Origin: Vespa crabro
Taxonomy: Eukaryota; Arthropoda; Insecta; Hymenoptera; Vespidae
DNA: 64,000 nucleotides
Direction of reading: 5' to 3'
Assembly: GCF_910589235.1 (NCBI RefSeq)
Contig: NC_060975.1
Coordinates: forward strand, 124,001 to 188,000
Positions 1-14,448 of this stretch are shown here, in pieces. Positions within the stretch are counted from its first letter, which is position 1; the number at the start of each line of letters is the position of its first letter. A program made the position numbers and the translations under genes. The notes under the pieces were generated by a model that saw only the letters and a list, made by a program, of their open reading frames with translations, searched no databases and was not told the DNA's origin.

Positions 1-307
1 TCGAAGATGAAGAAATAAACGTTTCGTTTATAATATTTATCCTTTTGAACACACTTTTAACTCGTCGAACACCGAACGCGGAAGAGGTAACTTTTCCGAA
101 TTGGCACGGTGCGTGACCGTTATTGTTATACGGTATATAGAATAGGTCTTTATCGAACGTACGCGTTTGTTAAACGACAACTAATGTTAATACCGTTAAG
201 CTCTAGTTTCTTCGAGGTACGTCGCGTAGATAATGTATGTACATTTATACATTTGTGTACGTATGCGATTTACGTATTCACGCGTCCACTTTTATATACA
301 TATAATG

Positions 308-310
<3 letters not shown>

Positions 311-338
<28 letters not shown>

Positions 339-354
339 GTGTGTGTGTGTGTGT
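311..354. repeat. (CTGT)n(GT)n compound microsatellite
   Basis: Seven CTGT units followed by eight GT units. Confidence 0.9.
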
Positions 355-2943
355 AAAAGAAGGTAGGAATACACATATGCATGTATAGGTATATCGAGGA
401 AGGACCCACGCGGTCGTCGTTACGGTGCCTCCTTGCGTGTTGGGTCCTTGGACGGAGTGAGATCTTCGTTGAGAGGAACGAGTTACTTACTAAATTATCT
501 CGTCCTAGGTCGGTCGCTCTCTCGAAGGTAAAGCCTGTGAAACAAAAAGGGCATCCTTCAATTCCAAGTTGCACGTTCGACGAATTCCTCGCAAACGAGA
601 ACGCCTTTTGTTCAAACACGGAGAAATGACTATTAATCGTGGAATTTTATTCGAGCTCGAGTCGAACAGAAATTTGCCAAAAGTTTTCGATGAATAAAAA
701 GAGGACGATCGATCCCAACGAGAATATCTCTTTCATTAACGATCATGAAAATGATGTTTCGATTAGATATATATTTGACTTTTTAGAACGAGAAAAGAAT
801 AACTCGAAAGCGAGTTCCGTTCGTCATCGTCGAATAGAACGTCCTACTCGAATGATTCACGGACAGTTTCAAAACGGCGACGACGACGGTTTCGACATTC
901 GTCCTGCCTTGTGCGCAATTCCTACCGCAAGAGAGAGAGAGGGGGGGGGGCGAGGGCTCGTTAAGGTCAGGGATATCGGTTCTACGCGGTCGTTGAGCCG
1001 TTCTCGGTCCTCCCCCCTCTTCCCTAACAAACTCCAACGATTCTTCACCTTTCTTGATTTTCTTCGCCTTTTCTCGCAGTCCCTTTCGTAGGACGAACAT
1101 TTTTCAAGGAATAATCCTATCGAAGAACGTAAATGAGCTCATTTATATTATGCTCTTTGAACGAAATAAATTATCCTCGTTCGCACGATTTATCGAATTT
1201 CAAGAGAAGGAAAGAGAGAACTAGCGTAATCGATTTCGACTTCCGGTACCGGGGCTTTTAATCGTAGACTTTACCGTAGCTCACGATACGGTTTCAATTC
1301 GCAAAAATGAGACTCTCCTTCCTCGGTCGAACGACGCCATTCGATTCTTCCCAAGGTCGAGCGCGCTATTCGTTTTCGTTCGCGCCGCGTTATTCGAAGC
1401 AGGTATTCCGATTCGATTATTTTTCTAATTTGATCTTTCGACGCGGAAGGTGCTTTCTTTCAAAGTTTCCAACGGAGAATTGTACGTCTCGGAGAAATTA
1501 CGACGACGACGTTGCGATAGTCGCGCGTACACTTGCGCAAAAGCAGAGTCGGTCCCGAGATCAGGGCCGTGCAAACGAATCGTCTTCGCCCCCTATTCGC
1601 GATAACACGACTCGCATCAACATCCTCTTCTCTCTCTCGAGATCTTATGAAACATCGGCGAGCGAGCTTTTACGAAATATACTCCTCTCTTTCTTTCTTC
1701 GAGACGATTACGTTTTCTGACCTTTCTTCTTATTACTTTTACATGGATTCACTGGATATGTTGCAACGCAACATAGAGTAAGAGCAAATGATTCGGAGAT
1801 ACAAACAATTGGGAAATAACTAAATTGGAACTCTAATGCGACGATTGGTTTTTTTGCTGAATCCTAGATCGGATAAATATTTAATATCAAATATGAGGCA
1901 TCGTCCAAGAGTAAATAGATGTATTAGCGATCGTCTATGCAAAGATCGAAAATTCATCGTCTTTAATCGAGAGAGAGAGAGAGAGAGAATCGTTGGATTC
2001 TCGTTCGATTATAAACGTGTAAACGAGCGTTATCGAGGAAGAAATGTATTTACGTCGCACGCAAATCATTAATATTCCCTCCTCTTTTAGTTTTCTTCTG
2101 GCTCGCGCATACGTTTATATTGTGTCCTCGTAGATGATGAGAAGGAATATGTGGAAAAAGGCGTCCACGAAGAATCGGTTTTATCAATGATTTATCCCTC
2201 GCGTTCGAATTAACGACGATAGAAAAATAAATAATCGCGATGAAAGAAGTTGCAAGAACAGGCGAGGCGTGGCGCATATACACGTAAAACCAAGTTCTCG
2301 TAACGCATTCCACCTGGCAAACATCGCGGAAAGTCGATCGCGTAGTAGTTTGTATCGTCCAACGATGATGCAAGAATAGGAATGTCGAGAACTTTGAGAA
2401 CGTCGAGGAATCTAAGACTGTTCTATGCGTTCTATCGGGGCAACGATCGCTACTACGAATCGCATCTCAGAATTTCCTTCTCTCCTACGGGATTCGAGAT
2501 TTTGCTCTCTCGGTCCTATCAATTATCAATTCTCTTCTTTTACTTTACGTAACGCGTAATCGTAACTAGCTGATTAGAGCTTAACCAAGAGTAAAGCCTG
2601 ACGTAAAAGTTTGACGAACGATTCTTGACAATTGAATTCTTCTCGAGATACGTTTGTAAAGATGTATTTTCTGTCCAATTAGTTTGCCGGCGTATAATTA
2701 TCGTTCCGAGTTTAGCCATGGATAAGAAAAGAAAAAACTAGTCGATCTTTTTCGATAACGTTCGTCTATTTATGGAAAGTAGATCTCGTTTCTAAGGAAT
2801 TGGTTAAAATATAAAGCGCGTATTAGAGCGAGATGAAAGATCGATCCATCTCGTTCGTTCAGATCTTTTTGAGAGCGGATAACAGCAGATATCCTTCGGT
2901 AAGGTCGTAATGGCGACTGACAATGAAAGAGAGAGAAATATCA

Positions 2944-2998
<55 letters not shown>
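2944..2998. repeat. (TCG)n triplet repeat
   Basis: About 18 nearly perfect TCG/CGT triplets. The repeat reads poly-Ser on the plus strand and poly-Asp on the minus strand, but no gene is evident around it. Confidence 0.92.
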
Positions 2999-4649
2999 TC
3001 CGATATCGACAGCCTGGCACTCGCATTAATAGCGCGCGAACGCATGACGCAATCTCGCGAAAGAAATTGCCTAATACGTTCGACTCTCGATCTCGAACTT
3101 TAAATTTATCAACAGCGCTACTTCTCTTATTCGAAGAAACGATGAAAATGAATTTGCCGGATTCTTTTTCGTCGATCGTTATCTCGCGCAAAGAGAAAAA
3201 GAGAAAAAGAGAAAAAGAGAGTAGGAGCCAAGAGAGAGATCATCGACCTCTCCGAGTAAAGGCGAATCGGTTTTTAATGGCACTTTTAGCGCCATTTCCA
3301 CTTGGAAATAATGGAAACTCTCAAGTCTCATTTCCTCGCGAGAACGAAGAAAATCGGCTATGGTGTTCCTATTCTAGGGCTTCGTTATCGTCTCCTACTT
3401 TTTAACGCATAACGACCACAAATACTCTCCCGATGAATCATGCCTCGAGCATGATTCTCCTCTCGCGCTCTCCGATTCGAATGCTCCTAGCGCATGCGTG
3501 TACTTTTTCGAATGACCGACCACCAAACAACCGACTGCATCGTCTATCTCTTTCCGCTTGAAAGAACAAGGATAGACGCGACCGATTTTACGTCAACGAA
3601 CCACTTCTTTTGATACTGCTCCTCACTCGTATTTATTTATTCTCACGATTTATCGAGCATATACTCGGAGCTATGTATCAGTTGTCGAAATGAGACCGAA
3701 AAGGATCTAAGAAGAGAGATGAAAAGAAATTCTCTTCTTTTATCAATTATAACATTACCTCTCTCATAGACGGAGAGATAAAGGAAAGAAAATATTTCGA
3801 GAAAATTACTCGGTCGATTACGTTGATTGCCGTATAAGATTATGCGTTTATAGTAAACGAGAAGAGCATTTACTACGTAAGCATTGGGGCATTCATTCGT
3901 TACGTCACGAAGAAACTGTAAACGAGTAAGCTGTAGGAATCTCGGGGCGCGTTGATCGGAAAAGGAAAGGAAATAAACGAATCGTTCCTTCCTACCTCTC
4001 TTTGGCGGAAACGCGCCGTCGGGAACGTTCGTCGGTGACGTTCGTTGGGAAAAATTGTTATTTCATTTTCGAAAGAAATGTGTCGTCGACTGAATTTATC
4101 CTAGGGAGAATCGGCGGCCATTAAAGCTTTAAGGCAAACACAACAAAGAGCGTCCTCTGTATCGCCCGCGCGTTTTCTCACTCCGATTAATTGAGATATT
4201 TTCGAGAAACGCATCTCGCGCATGATCCGATCGAACGAAATCCTAATCGCCGAGGGAGAGCAGAAAAGGAAGAGCTCGTAAACGTAAATAGATGGAAGTA
4301 ACGCGAAGGTCGGGCATCGATCCGGTAATCACACTGCACTTTGCACCCAACTCGCACTCGGACGCGAAACTTCTTAATCCTTCGGTCTCTCCTCGAGGAG
4401 GAGGAGACAATTATTAATGAAAATAACAATGGACGGTTCGAAGGAGACGATACAAACGATCGATTTCAACATTTACCTTCGAATGTTGTTTTCGTTTCGT
4501 CGCCGTACGTTCCTGAACGGAGAATGCGGACTGCCCTCGGATTTTTATAATTTCCTCCCAAAAGACGTTGGCGGATATATGAAACCGCCTGGTTTAGTTG
4601 GTGGTGTGCTGCTGGTGGTGGATCGATCGGTAAAAGAGAAACACTACAG

Positions 4650-4685
4650 AGGGAGGGAGGGAGGGAGGGAGAGAGAGAGAGAGAG
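4650..4685. repeat. (GGGA)n(GA)n purine repeat
   Basis: Five GGGA units pass into GA units. Confidence 0.85.
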
Positions 4686-5532
4686 CAATGGCGAAAACTC
4701 GTTTCTCCTCGATGCTAACGCAGATATTCCTCTTATTCTCGTTCTCCTTGATGACGACGAGCTGCTCTCGATGACGATGTTAATGAGGTCGATCGTCGAG
4801 TCGCGAACAAACACGACTTTTTCTAATCGGTCTGTCAAATAACACGCCGGTTTTTCAGCCTTTCTCCGAGAGGAAGTAATAAAGATGGAGGGTGGGAGCG
4901 AGGTGTTAGGGCCGTGAAAACGTCGCGCGTTTACCAATGGGAGACGGTCCAACGCTTTGGGCCGCGACTCACCGCTCAGAAACGACGGCGACAAGAACAA
5001 TACGAAGAACTAAGACCGACCGACCGCGCCATCGTGCACCCAACGACTGCGCTTAGCTCCTCGTTCGAGCCACCTTCGGCGCGCCCTTCCCTTCCCTTCC
5101 CTTCCTCCTCCGCCACGGCTCCGACGAGTGGAAGGAATGCGCATGCGTGCGGTAGTGCAGTACCGGCACCTCATACTTTTTCTCCCTTCGCCGATCGAAA
5201 CTAATTATTTTATTATGCCGTTTGTTCCTTTGCAAGTCCATAAGAATGGGAAGGGAAATGGTTTCATTTTTACCCCCATTAGCCCATCTTTCGAGTCTAA
5301 CTCATTTATCTTTTGCGCCTCGTGTACCGACCTTTTCTTTTTTCCTACGAATAATGTCTCCTTCGACTTCATCATCCGCACGGCTTGCTTTCTACTCTTC
5401 CAGATCCCTCTTCTTATCCCTTACCTTGTCTCGTTGCCCATTGAGAACCAACGCTTTCTTTGCTCGTTGCGCAATAGGAAGTAGTGAAGGAAATAAACTG
5501 ACTTTTGGACGCGACCTTTAACAATTTTATCG

Positions 5533-5538
5533 TATATA

Positions 5539-5581
<43 letters not shown>

Positions 5582-5598
5582 CGTGCGTGCGTGTGCGT
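5533..5598. repeat. (TA)n(GT)n(GCGT)n compound repeat
   Basis: Alternating purine-pyrimidine sequence throughout: TA units, then ten GT units, then GCGT units. Confidence 0.9.
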
Positions 5599-6270
5599 AA
5601 CAAAACTAACGACTGCCTGCCTTGATTCAGCATTTATGACGAAAATTTGCCGCGAAATTTCCAAATGATCGAGTCGTTGTCAACGATTAAAACTGACTAA
5701 CGACGAGAGCGAGTACATATTACAAAAGAAATCGAAAGCATTGCTCGCAATTACTCGAAATTGCGTGACTCGTCGCTTACGACGCTCTCGAACGTCTGTG
5801 CTCGCTTATCGTTCGATAATTCAGCTCAATGAAGAAAAAAAGGAAAAGAGAAGAGAAGAAAAAAAAGACGAACCAAAAATGGATCGTATCCGATCCGCAT
5901 CCGTTTGAAAAAATTATTTAAACAGGTGATTATATAAAAGTCGAAAGAGCGACGCTAAGGTTTTGGACTTTTGGGCAACTTTTTGCGTAACGCGACGAAA
6001 TCGCAAACGAGAAGAATAACTTTTTTCCACACTTTTAATTTGCTATCGAATGAGTTTATTTTTTTGACTCTCTTTTTCGAAAGGGTCCGAAAGATCTGGG
6101 AGTCGTCCCTGTTCGCGATAACACGCGTACATAGATCGGTTGACACGCGGCACGTCGCCGATACGGAGAAACTGAATGGCGCGAATTTTTTTAAAAGAGA
6201 ATTTATTCGCCATTTTACCAATGAAAATATCAATTCCATACGCATAATTATTTATGAAAAAGTGTTGCTG

Positions 6271-6275
<5 letters not shown>

Positions 6276-6313
<38 letters not shown>
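6276..6313. repeat. (CT)n microsatellite
   Basis: Nineteen CT units without interruption. Confidence 0.9.
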
Positions 6314-6314
<1 letters not shown>

Positions 6315-6759
6315 AAATAAAGCGTTATATTATTCGTTCGATTTATTTATAAGCCCTCCCTGGTTAAATTTGTCAGAGAGGAGAAAAAGAAAAAGAGAAT
6401 CGCCCTTGGCCTACCTTAACGTTTCTTAAAGAGCGCGGGAGGCATACGTTATCGTGCAAAAGCATGCGGACACTTGGCAATTACGTGAACGAAATGTATG
6501 ATTTGCGATTAGAAAAATTTCATCTTCTTGTTTCTTGCGAGTTTGTCAAAAAAGGTTGTATGCAATATAGAATAGCAAAAAAGAATCGACATGGTTCAAA
6601 ACTGCCCTCGTAAATAATTTGACGCAAGAAGCTATTATCCCGACGAGAAACCCTCGAATTATCTTCTTTGCGGTGTGATCCGCAAAAGATACTTTCGCTT
6701 CGATTTCGAGATGAAAGAGCGTACGCCAATGGAAGGCGCGCGATACACGAGAACTGTGC

Positions 6760-6777
6760 GCACACGCATGCACGCAT

Positions 6778-6812
<35 letters not shown>

Positions 6813-6813
6813 C
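6760..6813. repeat. (CGCA)n tetranucleotide repeat
   Basis: CGCA/TGCA units starting as CACGCATG and becoming pure CGCA at 6781-6813. It is alternating purine-pyrimidine DNA with Z-forming potential. Confidence 0.9.
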
Positions 6814-7441
6814 GACGCGACGCGTGTCCAAAGAGATACGGTCGATTGCGTGGCGTTCGAGCACCGGATCGTGCCAAGAGCCGAGAGAGGAGAGGCGCGC
6901 AGGCCTTCGAATTTCCAAACGCGTTCGTCGTCGCTCTTGCCGGATATTGGTCAACTTTCTGTTGCTTTTTTTTTCTTTCTTCTTTTTTACCCTGCCGCCA
7001 TATACGAGTTCCTACGTATGCGTGGGTGTACACGGACGAGTAGACGCAACCCAGACACATTCGAGAAACTATAATAACGCGACTTTTCTTACTCGAGGAA
7101 CCACGAGAGTCGATAAAAAGAGCCCGTTCCGTGCTCGACCTTGTCCGATAAATATTAAAGAGGAAACTTTATTTCTCGCGAGGATAAAAGTATTCAAGGA
7201 TGCGGAGATTACGGCATTAACCGTTTGCGACATAAAGACCGTATCCGTTCTACATTTAAGAGCGCCTCCTTCTTAATGCGAATAACTCTTAACCATTCTT
7301 TCGCGCGCGCGTGCGCGCCGTCGTTGTTTACCTAGAAATTTTTCCTCTTTTGCGACAACGCAACCAAGACCGCGCTGCTAATCTCCTAGCGCTATAGTTG
7401 AAAAATCATAGTCGTTCCCGAACGAATCGCTAGTACCGATA

Positions 7442-7475
<34 letters not shown>

Positions 7476-7476
7476 G
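7442..7476. repeat. (GA)n followed by G12 run
   Basis: Twelve GA units run directly into a run of about twelve G. Confidence 0.9.
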
Positions 7477-8664
7477 CAGGGTAACTGCGAAGAAAATCTC
7501 TCCGTTAAAAGTCTTTTCATCCTGACGTAGCAATGTACCCAGTAGACGTTGAAAGACGTTGAAAGCTTCTTCTTCGAAGAACTGGCGAAAGAAACGAAAA
7601 GAAAAGGAAAAAGAGGAGAAATGTCAAATTATAACGTTGATACGTTCGAAAACGTATCTTAGCGCTCGCGAAAGACGATCGTGCCAATCGATATCGAAGC
7701 TCGTACGTACAAGTATTACGTATAAAATATACGAGTTGCAATGAGTCGACACTGTAGCTACATATGAGACGAGATATGTCGCACAGGTTATCGCCGAACG
7801 TGTCCGGAACACGACCAAAAATATTGTATTTATCTAGCGTCGAGAAGACAACGCGAGATGCCTTCACTCTCGAGTATCGTCGAAGCGGAGAACGGGAATT
7901 TTTCTGCCTCTCCTTACTTTCGTCATTGTAAATTCGAAAAATCCGTCGATTTCTTCAACGAATAATGGCGTTCTCGTTGTTTCTCCTTCGATCGTGATGC
8001 GCGCGACCGTAAGACAATAATCCGTATGTACGGACTAGAGTACGTCACTCGGCATTAGACTCGATTACTCTTTCTAAGAAATAAAAGAGAATATTTATAA
8101 AAGTCGCGATAAAACATTATCGAGGAGTTTCGCGCGTCGAGGTGGAAATTTCTTCCGGCAAAGAGAACGAAGCGAGATTCGAAGAGATTACATCATTTCT
8201 TTGGTTTCTTTCGTAAACACGCACCGACGAGAGTGTGTGTTCCTCTCTCTCTCTCTCCCAACAACGAACCAGATCGTATTCGGAGAATACGGGACAGGAG
8301 ACCTGTTACGAGCATGGAAAAGGGTGTGGGAGGGGAATATCAAGACGCGGTTAATTGGATCGATTGGATCAATCGGATAAAACTAATTGCTGCATGGACA
8401 ACCTTTTAATCGATACGTTACTATCGATTCGCTGCGTGTCTACTTACTCGCTGTAAATCGAAGCGTACGTGACGCAGGTCATGCCTACCGCTGGAGACTT
8501 GAAGAAGCGAGAAAATAAGTCGAAATTTCTCTTATCTCGAACGTATATATGTGAACGTATATATTCGTTCCTCGATCGAATCGATGCGATCATTAAAATT
8601 ATTCATCGGTAGACAATGGAAAAAGAACGGGAGCTCCTCCTGAATGCTTTGGCATGCGTTCCAA

Positions 8665-8668
<4 letters not shown>

Positions 8669-8696
<28 letters not shown>
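8669..8696. repeat. (CT)n microsatellite
   Basis: Fourteen CT units. Confidence 0.85.
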
Positions 8697-8698
<2 letters not shown>

Positions 8699-9194
8699 GT
8701 ATCGTTCGATAGGCTTTGTGAATGGCTCGTTCATTGACTCGCTAGTAGCGAGAAGTCGTAACTTTCGAGGACTTTCGTGTACTATTCACTTTGACTCGCT
8801 ACGTTTGCAGCTTGGAAGATATTTTCCATAACGCGGAGCGTCTATCGATCTTTCGTCAAACGATTTGTTTGAAAAGCCTGCTTACGAAAATTTCTCTCGC
8901 GAGTATTATCTCTAGGGGAACGTTACACCATCGACGATAATTCGAGACTGAGCGTCTTTGGACGGCGATGAGCGTATATTATTGTAATCGTTGACAACTC
9001 ACGAAACTGCATGATGTAATACCGTGAAGATAACCTTATACATCAAGGGAGGAAGAGAGAGAGAGAGAGAGAGAGGAACGTAGACGATCGAATTCGTTTT
9101 TTAGCTCGTAAATTTCTTGCATACGTGCATAAAGGCATGTTTATGCTTTTAGCCACGAAAAGTATCTACGATGACAATAAATGTCTCCTCTTCG

Positions 9195-9195
<1 letters not shown>

Positions 9196-9232
<37 letters not shown>
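9196..9232. repeat. (AAT)n triplet repeat
   Basis: About twelve AAT units without interruption. Confidence 0.9.
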
Positions 9233-9234
<2 letters not shown>

Positions 9235-10146
9235 CCTATTTAAAAATGAACACGTATACCCAGATATTAGTTTCCTTTGGAATCGACTGCACTCGAAACT
9301 ACTAGGTAAGTTATGCAGATAGCGTTACGCTTTTGTTTTATATACCACGTTGCACGACTCAACTTGTAACTTTCTAAGAGGCAATCGTCTTAATACATCG
9401 ACCATATTTAAAATCATATCGAGAAAGTGTTGCCGGCACCACAGGAGACTACTAGCGGTCTAGGAGGAATTCGCTAGGAAGGAAATTGAAACGAGAGAGT
9501 TCGCGGAGAAGAAAAATTTGCCGCAAAGAGCAACGCGTAGGAAGACTAGCAAGAGCGCTCAACGACGCTCAACGACCTCGAGAAACGAGCATTGCGAGTC
9601 GTCTTTAAGACGGTCGATGAATCGGTCACGTTTCATCGATCTTTCTTCGTTTATGCCCAGTCTTTTCATGGCCAACCACCGCTAATAAAAATATATCGGA
9701 CGAGCTCCTGATTATCGTCGACTCGTCAGGAACTACTTCCTGCTTCCGAAGAAGCGTTAAGTCTGTAGTAATAGGTGACAAGAAGCGTGTTCGTTGAGAA
9801 ACGAAATTGAGGAAACGCGAGTAGAAACTGTTATCTGTCCTCGATAGAGATTATCCGTGTTCGAGTAGACGCGAAGGAACTTGAAAACAAAAGTTCTTCG
9901 CCAACGCATATCTATACAACACCTTGTTTCCGCTCTGCTAACAATAAATCCTCTGTCGTTCTTCCGGCATAGAGGCTTTCTTATTCTCTTAACCGAACGG
10001 TTAAAATAATCGATTTGAAAAAATATCGCAGCAACATCTTTCCCGTTGAATGAAAACTTCTATAAAAGAAAAGCGAAGAATAACGAGGAAAGGAAGCGTG
10101 CGACTTTGCTTTGTCCGTTCGAATTTTCGTCCCACGACGTGCGCAC

Positions 10147-10148
<2 letters not shown>

Positions 10149-10178
<30 letters not shown>
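10149..10178. repeat. (TA)n microsatellite
   Basis: Fifteen TA units. Confidence 0.85.
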
Positions 10179-10179
<1 letters not shown>

Positions 10180-12259
10180 GGATATCGCCACGCATACGTA
10201 GGAATCTATCTATAGTATCGAAAAAAGGTCTTGGAAATTCGATAGGCGTGAAAATCGAAGAGAAGCCTCCAGATACGATTAGGCTTGGCGTGCATTGTTG
10301 CGCGCATTGGTTCTCAAGCTTTGCTCGTAAAATCGAAAAAGAGAAAACCACTCGAAACGTGTAGTTTCGTCAAAGCCTCCTCGTCCACGACACATCATTG
10401 AACTTTTATCGATGACACTTTTGTGGCTAAAGTATTTCTGTCTCTCTCTCTCTCTCTCCTTCTTCCTCGAATAGGAAAACGTAGCGCGTATCGTATCGAT
10501 CCCTTTTCTTCGACGACTCGATTCATCGCTAATCCACTTCTTTTCGTCGATTCGAAAAAGATATTTCTCAATAGTCTACACAGCCGGCGGGCAAACGAAA
10601 AGGAACAATATGGACGTTTAAGATATTTAAGCGAGTCCCAGAAGGTTGCATCAGCTTTCATAATATTATACAGATACGTCCAGCAAATGCAAAAAGACTT
10701 ATCATCGGCAATAGAGTGACCCTGCAACCAGAGGATAGACAAAGTTTCACGTATAACTCGATATCACGCAATTTTCGAACTCGCATTTGCAAAGTTTTCG
10801 CTCTCGATATTTATTCACGTGTCACAATGGTTATCTTGTCGATAAGCAATCGAGCATAAATAATATAAAGGACAAATATGATTTTACTCTTGGAAAATAT
10901 ACTCGGCACGATGATAGCAATGCGTTAGAATAGACAAATATATTGGAAAGATTGACGATGATAAAAATAACGAAGAAATAATTGTAATTATTTTGTCGAT
11001 GGGTATAAAAGGGAATTGTAAAGGAACGTCTTGGAACGCCTCGCTTTAGAAAATTGTATCAGGAGCGTTCGCGTCGCGGTCTTAGGCTGCAATTTGCGAA
11101 ATGCGCAGACCTCGCAAAACTACCTACACATCTTGCACGTGGAGGAATACCGGTCTAAAGTCCGGGACGAGGAACCGACGAAAAATGCCTCGAACCGGTT
11201 CAAGCTCGTTTCGTTTGCGCCTATAAAATGTGCGGACGGAGGCGGTGGAAGAAGAAAGAAAGAAATAAGAAGGAGGAGAACAAAAAGAAAGAAGAAATAC
11301 TGCAAAAGGGATAAGAAAAGCTACGAAGGTAAAGCTTGAGAAGAAGAAAAAGAAACAAGAGCTCCACCTCCAACGTCCGGCCTGTCTTCCTCTGCAACCT
11401 TCGTCTTATGATCGGGAGATAACATGGGGAAGGAAAGAAATAACGACAGAGGAGAAATTATTGTTACTAAGGATCGAGAGTCGGCTCTGTAAACATAAAG
11501 AAGTGTAACGCACTGCGTAAGTGAGTAAAGTTCGATTCGGAATGATCGTTCGGAAAGATGAATCGATGTTTTTCACCTTTTTCTTTGTGCTTTGTTAAAA
11601 ATAAATTAAAATAAACAAACGATATTCTTCGAAAAGATAAATCGATCGGAATTCTTTCGGGTTTGCCGAAATTTCAAAATAATGTGCCACGCGCGCATCC
11701 TGTATAGCGGGCAGCTCGCACGCGTTTCCGAGGGGTTGCGGTTAATTTAAGTCGAGGCTGCTTTGCTCCTGTCCTTCCCTCCCCTGTCCCCCATCTTCCT
11801 CCCGAGCATCCTCTTCCTCGTCCGGTTTCTCTCTCGACGTTAATGCTGCCAGCTGCTCGAGGCAGCACACGTACACGTATATATACACGGAAATACACGG
11901 AATACAATTGGGCAGGATGCGAGCATCCTTTTCGAAATAAAATGGTAGAACGTCGTCGAAAAATCTTGTCGAAGTATCATCTTTCTTCTCATCGATTAAC
12001 GTACTCGACGGCTCAGACGTCACGATCGATACGTAACGAATACAGGAAGTTTCTTCATGCATTTTCATACATCTTTGAATAAAGCTTGATGAAAAGTAAA
12101 TTATCCAAACGTCATTCTCTCTTGCTTAAAGTCCATTTGAAAAAACACGAATGACGTTTCGAAAAACATTGTCGAAACATCCGTCTATGTACGAAGAATC
12201 GGATTTTACGTGGATGTGTTTGTGTGATTCATAAATCGTAAGAAATGTTTTTCTTGCGT

Positions 12260-12272
12260 AGAGAGAGAGAGG

Positions 12273-12311
<39 letters not shown>
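12260..12311. repeat. (GA)n microsatellite
   Basis: GA units interrupted once by GGGAGG, 52 bases in all. Confidence 0.9.
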
Positions 12312-12312
<1 letters not shown>

Positions 12313-13967
12313 CACGCTTACCCGCTCACCCCGGAGATATCGTTAATGACTACTACGATTGCGTCAGACTCTTGTCGGGAAAAAAAGGCAAAAAGCAATC
12401 GATATGATCGCAAAATAGCCTGCGGTAGAAAGACTCCGTTCTCTATCGGCTATCACTCTGGTCGCGAAGCGGAGGTGTAGCGATTACGCGTACATAATAC
12501 ACATATACTTGTGCATAGATGAACGTCCGGATTCGATGACGTCGGACAACGAGAAACTTTCGATCTTGAATCGTTCCTTCGGAAAATCACATAAAACAAT
12601 GATAACGGTTTATTTAGGCAAGAAACCTTTTGTAAATATTTGTATGTTTTGCTGTCACGTCCCTTCTTCTCTTCGTAAAGGAACAACTTTGTTGTCTCTT
12701 TTCTAATTGCTTATCAAAGAACGTATATCAAAAGAAATCGTATATCAAAAGAACGAACGATAAGATTATTTCGAGCAAAGTATATATACTTTTTTTCGGC
12801 CATGTTCGAATTTGCATCGTCTCCCTGCACGGTACGAGGGAACGTGGCTGTACAGTTGCGTTCGCATTAACGCAATAACGTGGACACGCAACTGGCCTGA
12901 CTGGAAACGTTGCAACGCGAACGCGTGCGGAAATATAGGCGGTAGCGTTTCTCTCGCCATTGACGACACTTGAGAAGTATCTAGAATATTTAGTTGTTTG
13001 AGAAGAACGGAGACGAGCACATGTATATATATATATATATATATATAGGTGCTACACGCACCTGTTTGCACGACGATCCTTTCAAAATCGGCCAAATTCT
13101 TTGGCAAAATTATTGGTCAATCCCGATCGAAAGGACACACTTCGCTACGGGACGAATATCCCCTGACATAATGCTAATAACGATAGAAACAAAGTTCACG
13201 CGTTACTCGTGTTAATCGTAAAATGAATAACGACGATCAGTGTGCGTAAAGTCATCGAATGATTTGATTATAAATATCTCGTTTATCGTAATGAATGAAA
13301 AATAATATTTTAAGCGAGGACGACGAGGACGACGATTCCCACGTGTTGACTCGACGAATAAGCCGAAGCTGGACTGAGCACGAAACTGCGACGAAAGCTT
13401 TCTACGCGGATGAACGCGTTGCTCGCGTTATGTCCTTTCGCAATGTACTATGCGTATACGTTATCGTACGTGTATGTTTACATACTCGAGCGATCGGGCA
13501 CGATACTACGATCCTCCCCTCCTTTGACCTTCGCCTTCCTCTTCGAGACACGTCGAGCTAGCCCGGCGTATGATAGATCACGAGATAGGCATTGATTTCA
13601 AGGTCGCGAGCTTTTCTAACGTCGGTGTCCAAGGACCAATTATCGAGGACTATCGCGACGAAATCACATATTATGTGATTATTTTTCGATCAAAAAAGGA
13701 TTCCCTACTCTACGACCGAGGCTACGAATCGTACTATAAGCCGTGATATCTCTGCCTCGTGAACGTATCCTTGCTTCGATGACCCAGTTACACGGTTTAA
13801 TTCGGCTAGCCCTCGGAACGTGATAGCAATTACATAAATTTATACGTACATTCAATTTATACGTTCTCTTCGATGAAAAATAATCGATTTTATCTCTATA
13901 TCTGTCTCTCCCCTAACGTGAGTGAGGTAACACTTTGGTCACACTTTTTCACGAGGAATTCGATCGG

Positions 13968-14066
13968 AGAATGATAATAATTGAGAATAATAATTGAGAA
14001 TAATAATTGAGAATAATAATTGAGAATAATAATTGAGAATAATAATTGAGAATAATAATTGAGAAT
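13968..14066. repeat. 13-base minisatellite, about 7.6 copies
   Basis: The unit TTGAGAATAATAA is repeated head to tail: a first diverged copy (13968-13980), six identical copies (13981-14058) and a partial one. As 13 is not a multiple of 3, the minus strand reads as a 13-residue peptide repeat, which is an artefact. Confidence 0.92.
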
Positions 14067-14412
14067 TCGCGACGACACAGGGCATTCGCGCGCCGGCCAA
14101 GAAAGAGATTCGTGAGTTTATGAGGACGCAAGTAGCACTCCCGAAGAATAATTTTCGCGCGGACTCCGTCCGTTTCTACCGCGTAACGTCCGCGATCTAT
14201 CCGAAACGAGACAAATACTCTTAAAGGATAATGACATCCGACAAGAACGTATTCTTTCCCCCTCGTCGAGAGCATTAATACGTCTTCCTCCTCTGTCTCG
14301 TCTCCCGACGATCCAGTTTTGCGCGGTTCTTCCTGCTCCACCGTGGGACTTTTTTAGCAGCGAATTAGAGACGACCAGCCGGATGTACCGTATATCTACC
14401 GTACACACGCAT

Positions 14413-14448
14413 ATACATACATACATACATACATACATACATACATAC
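14413..14448. repeat. (ATAC)n tetranucleotide repeat
   Basis: Nine ATAC units. Confidence 0.88.

Noticed and set aside
6668..7276. 202-residue plus-strand frame
   Set aside because: It depends on the CGCA repeat (His-Ala-Arg-Thr runs), has no recognisable domain and is overlapped by equally long frames in other phases.
13661..13682. Near-palindrome AATCACATATTATGTGATT
   Set aside because: Short, AT-rich and imperfect; such palindromes are expected by chance in this composition.
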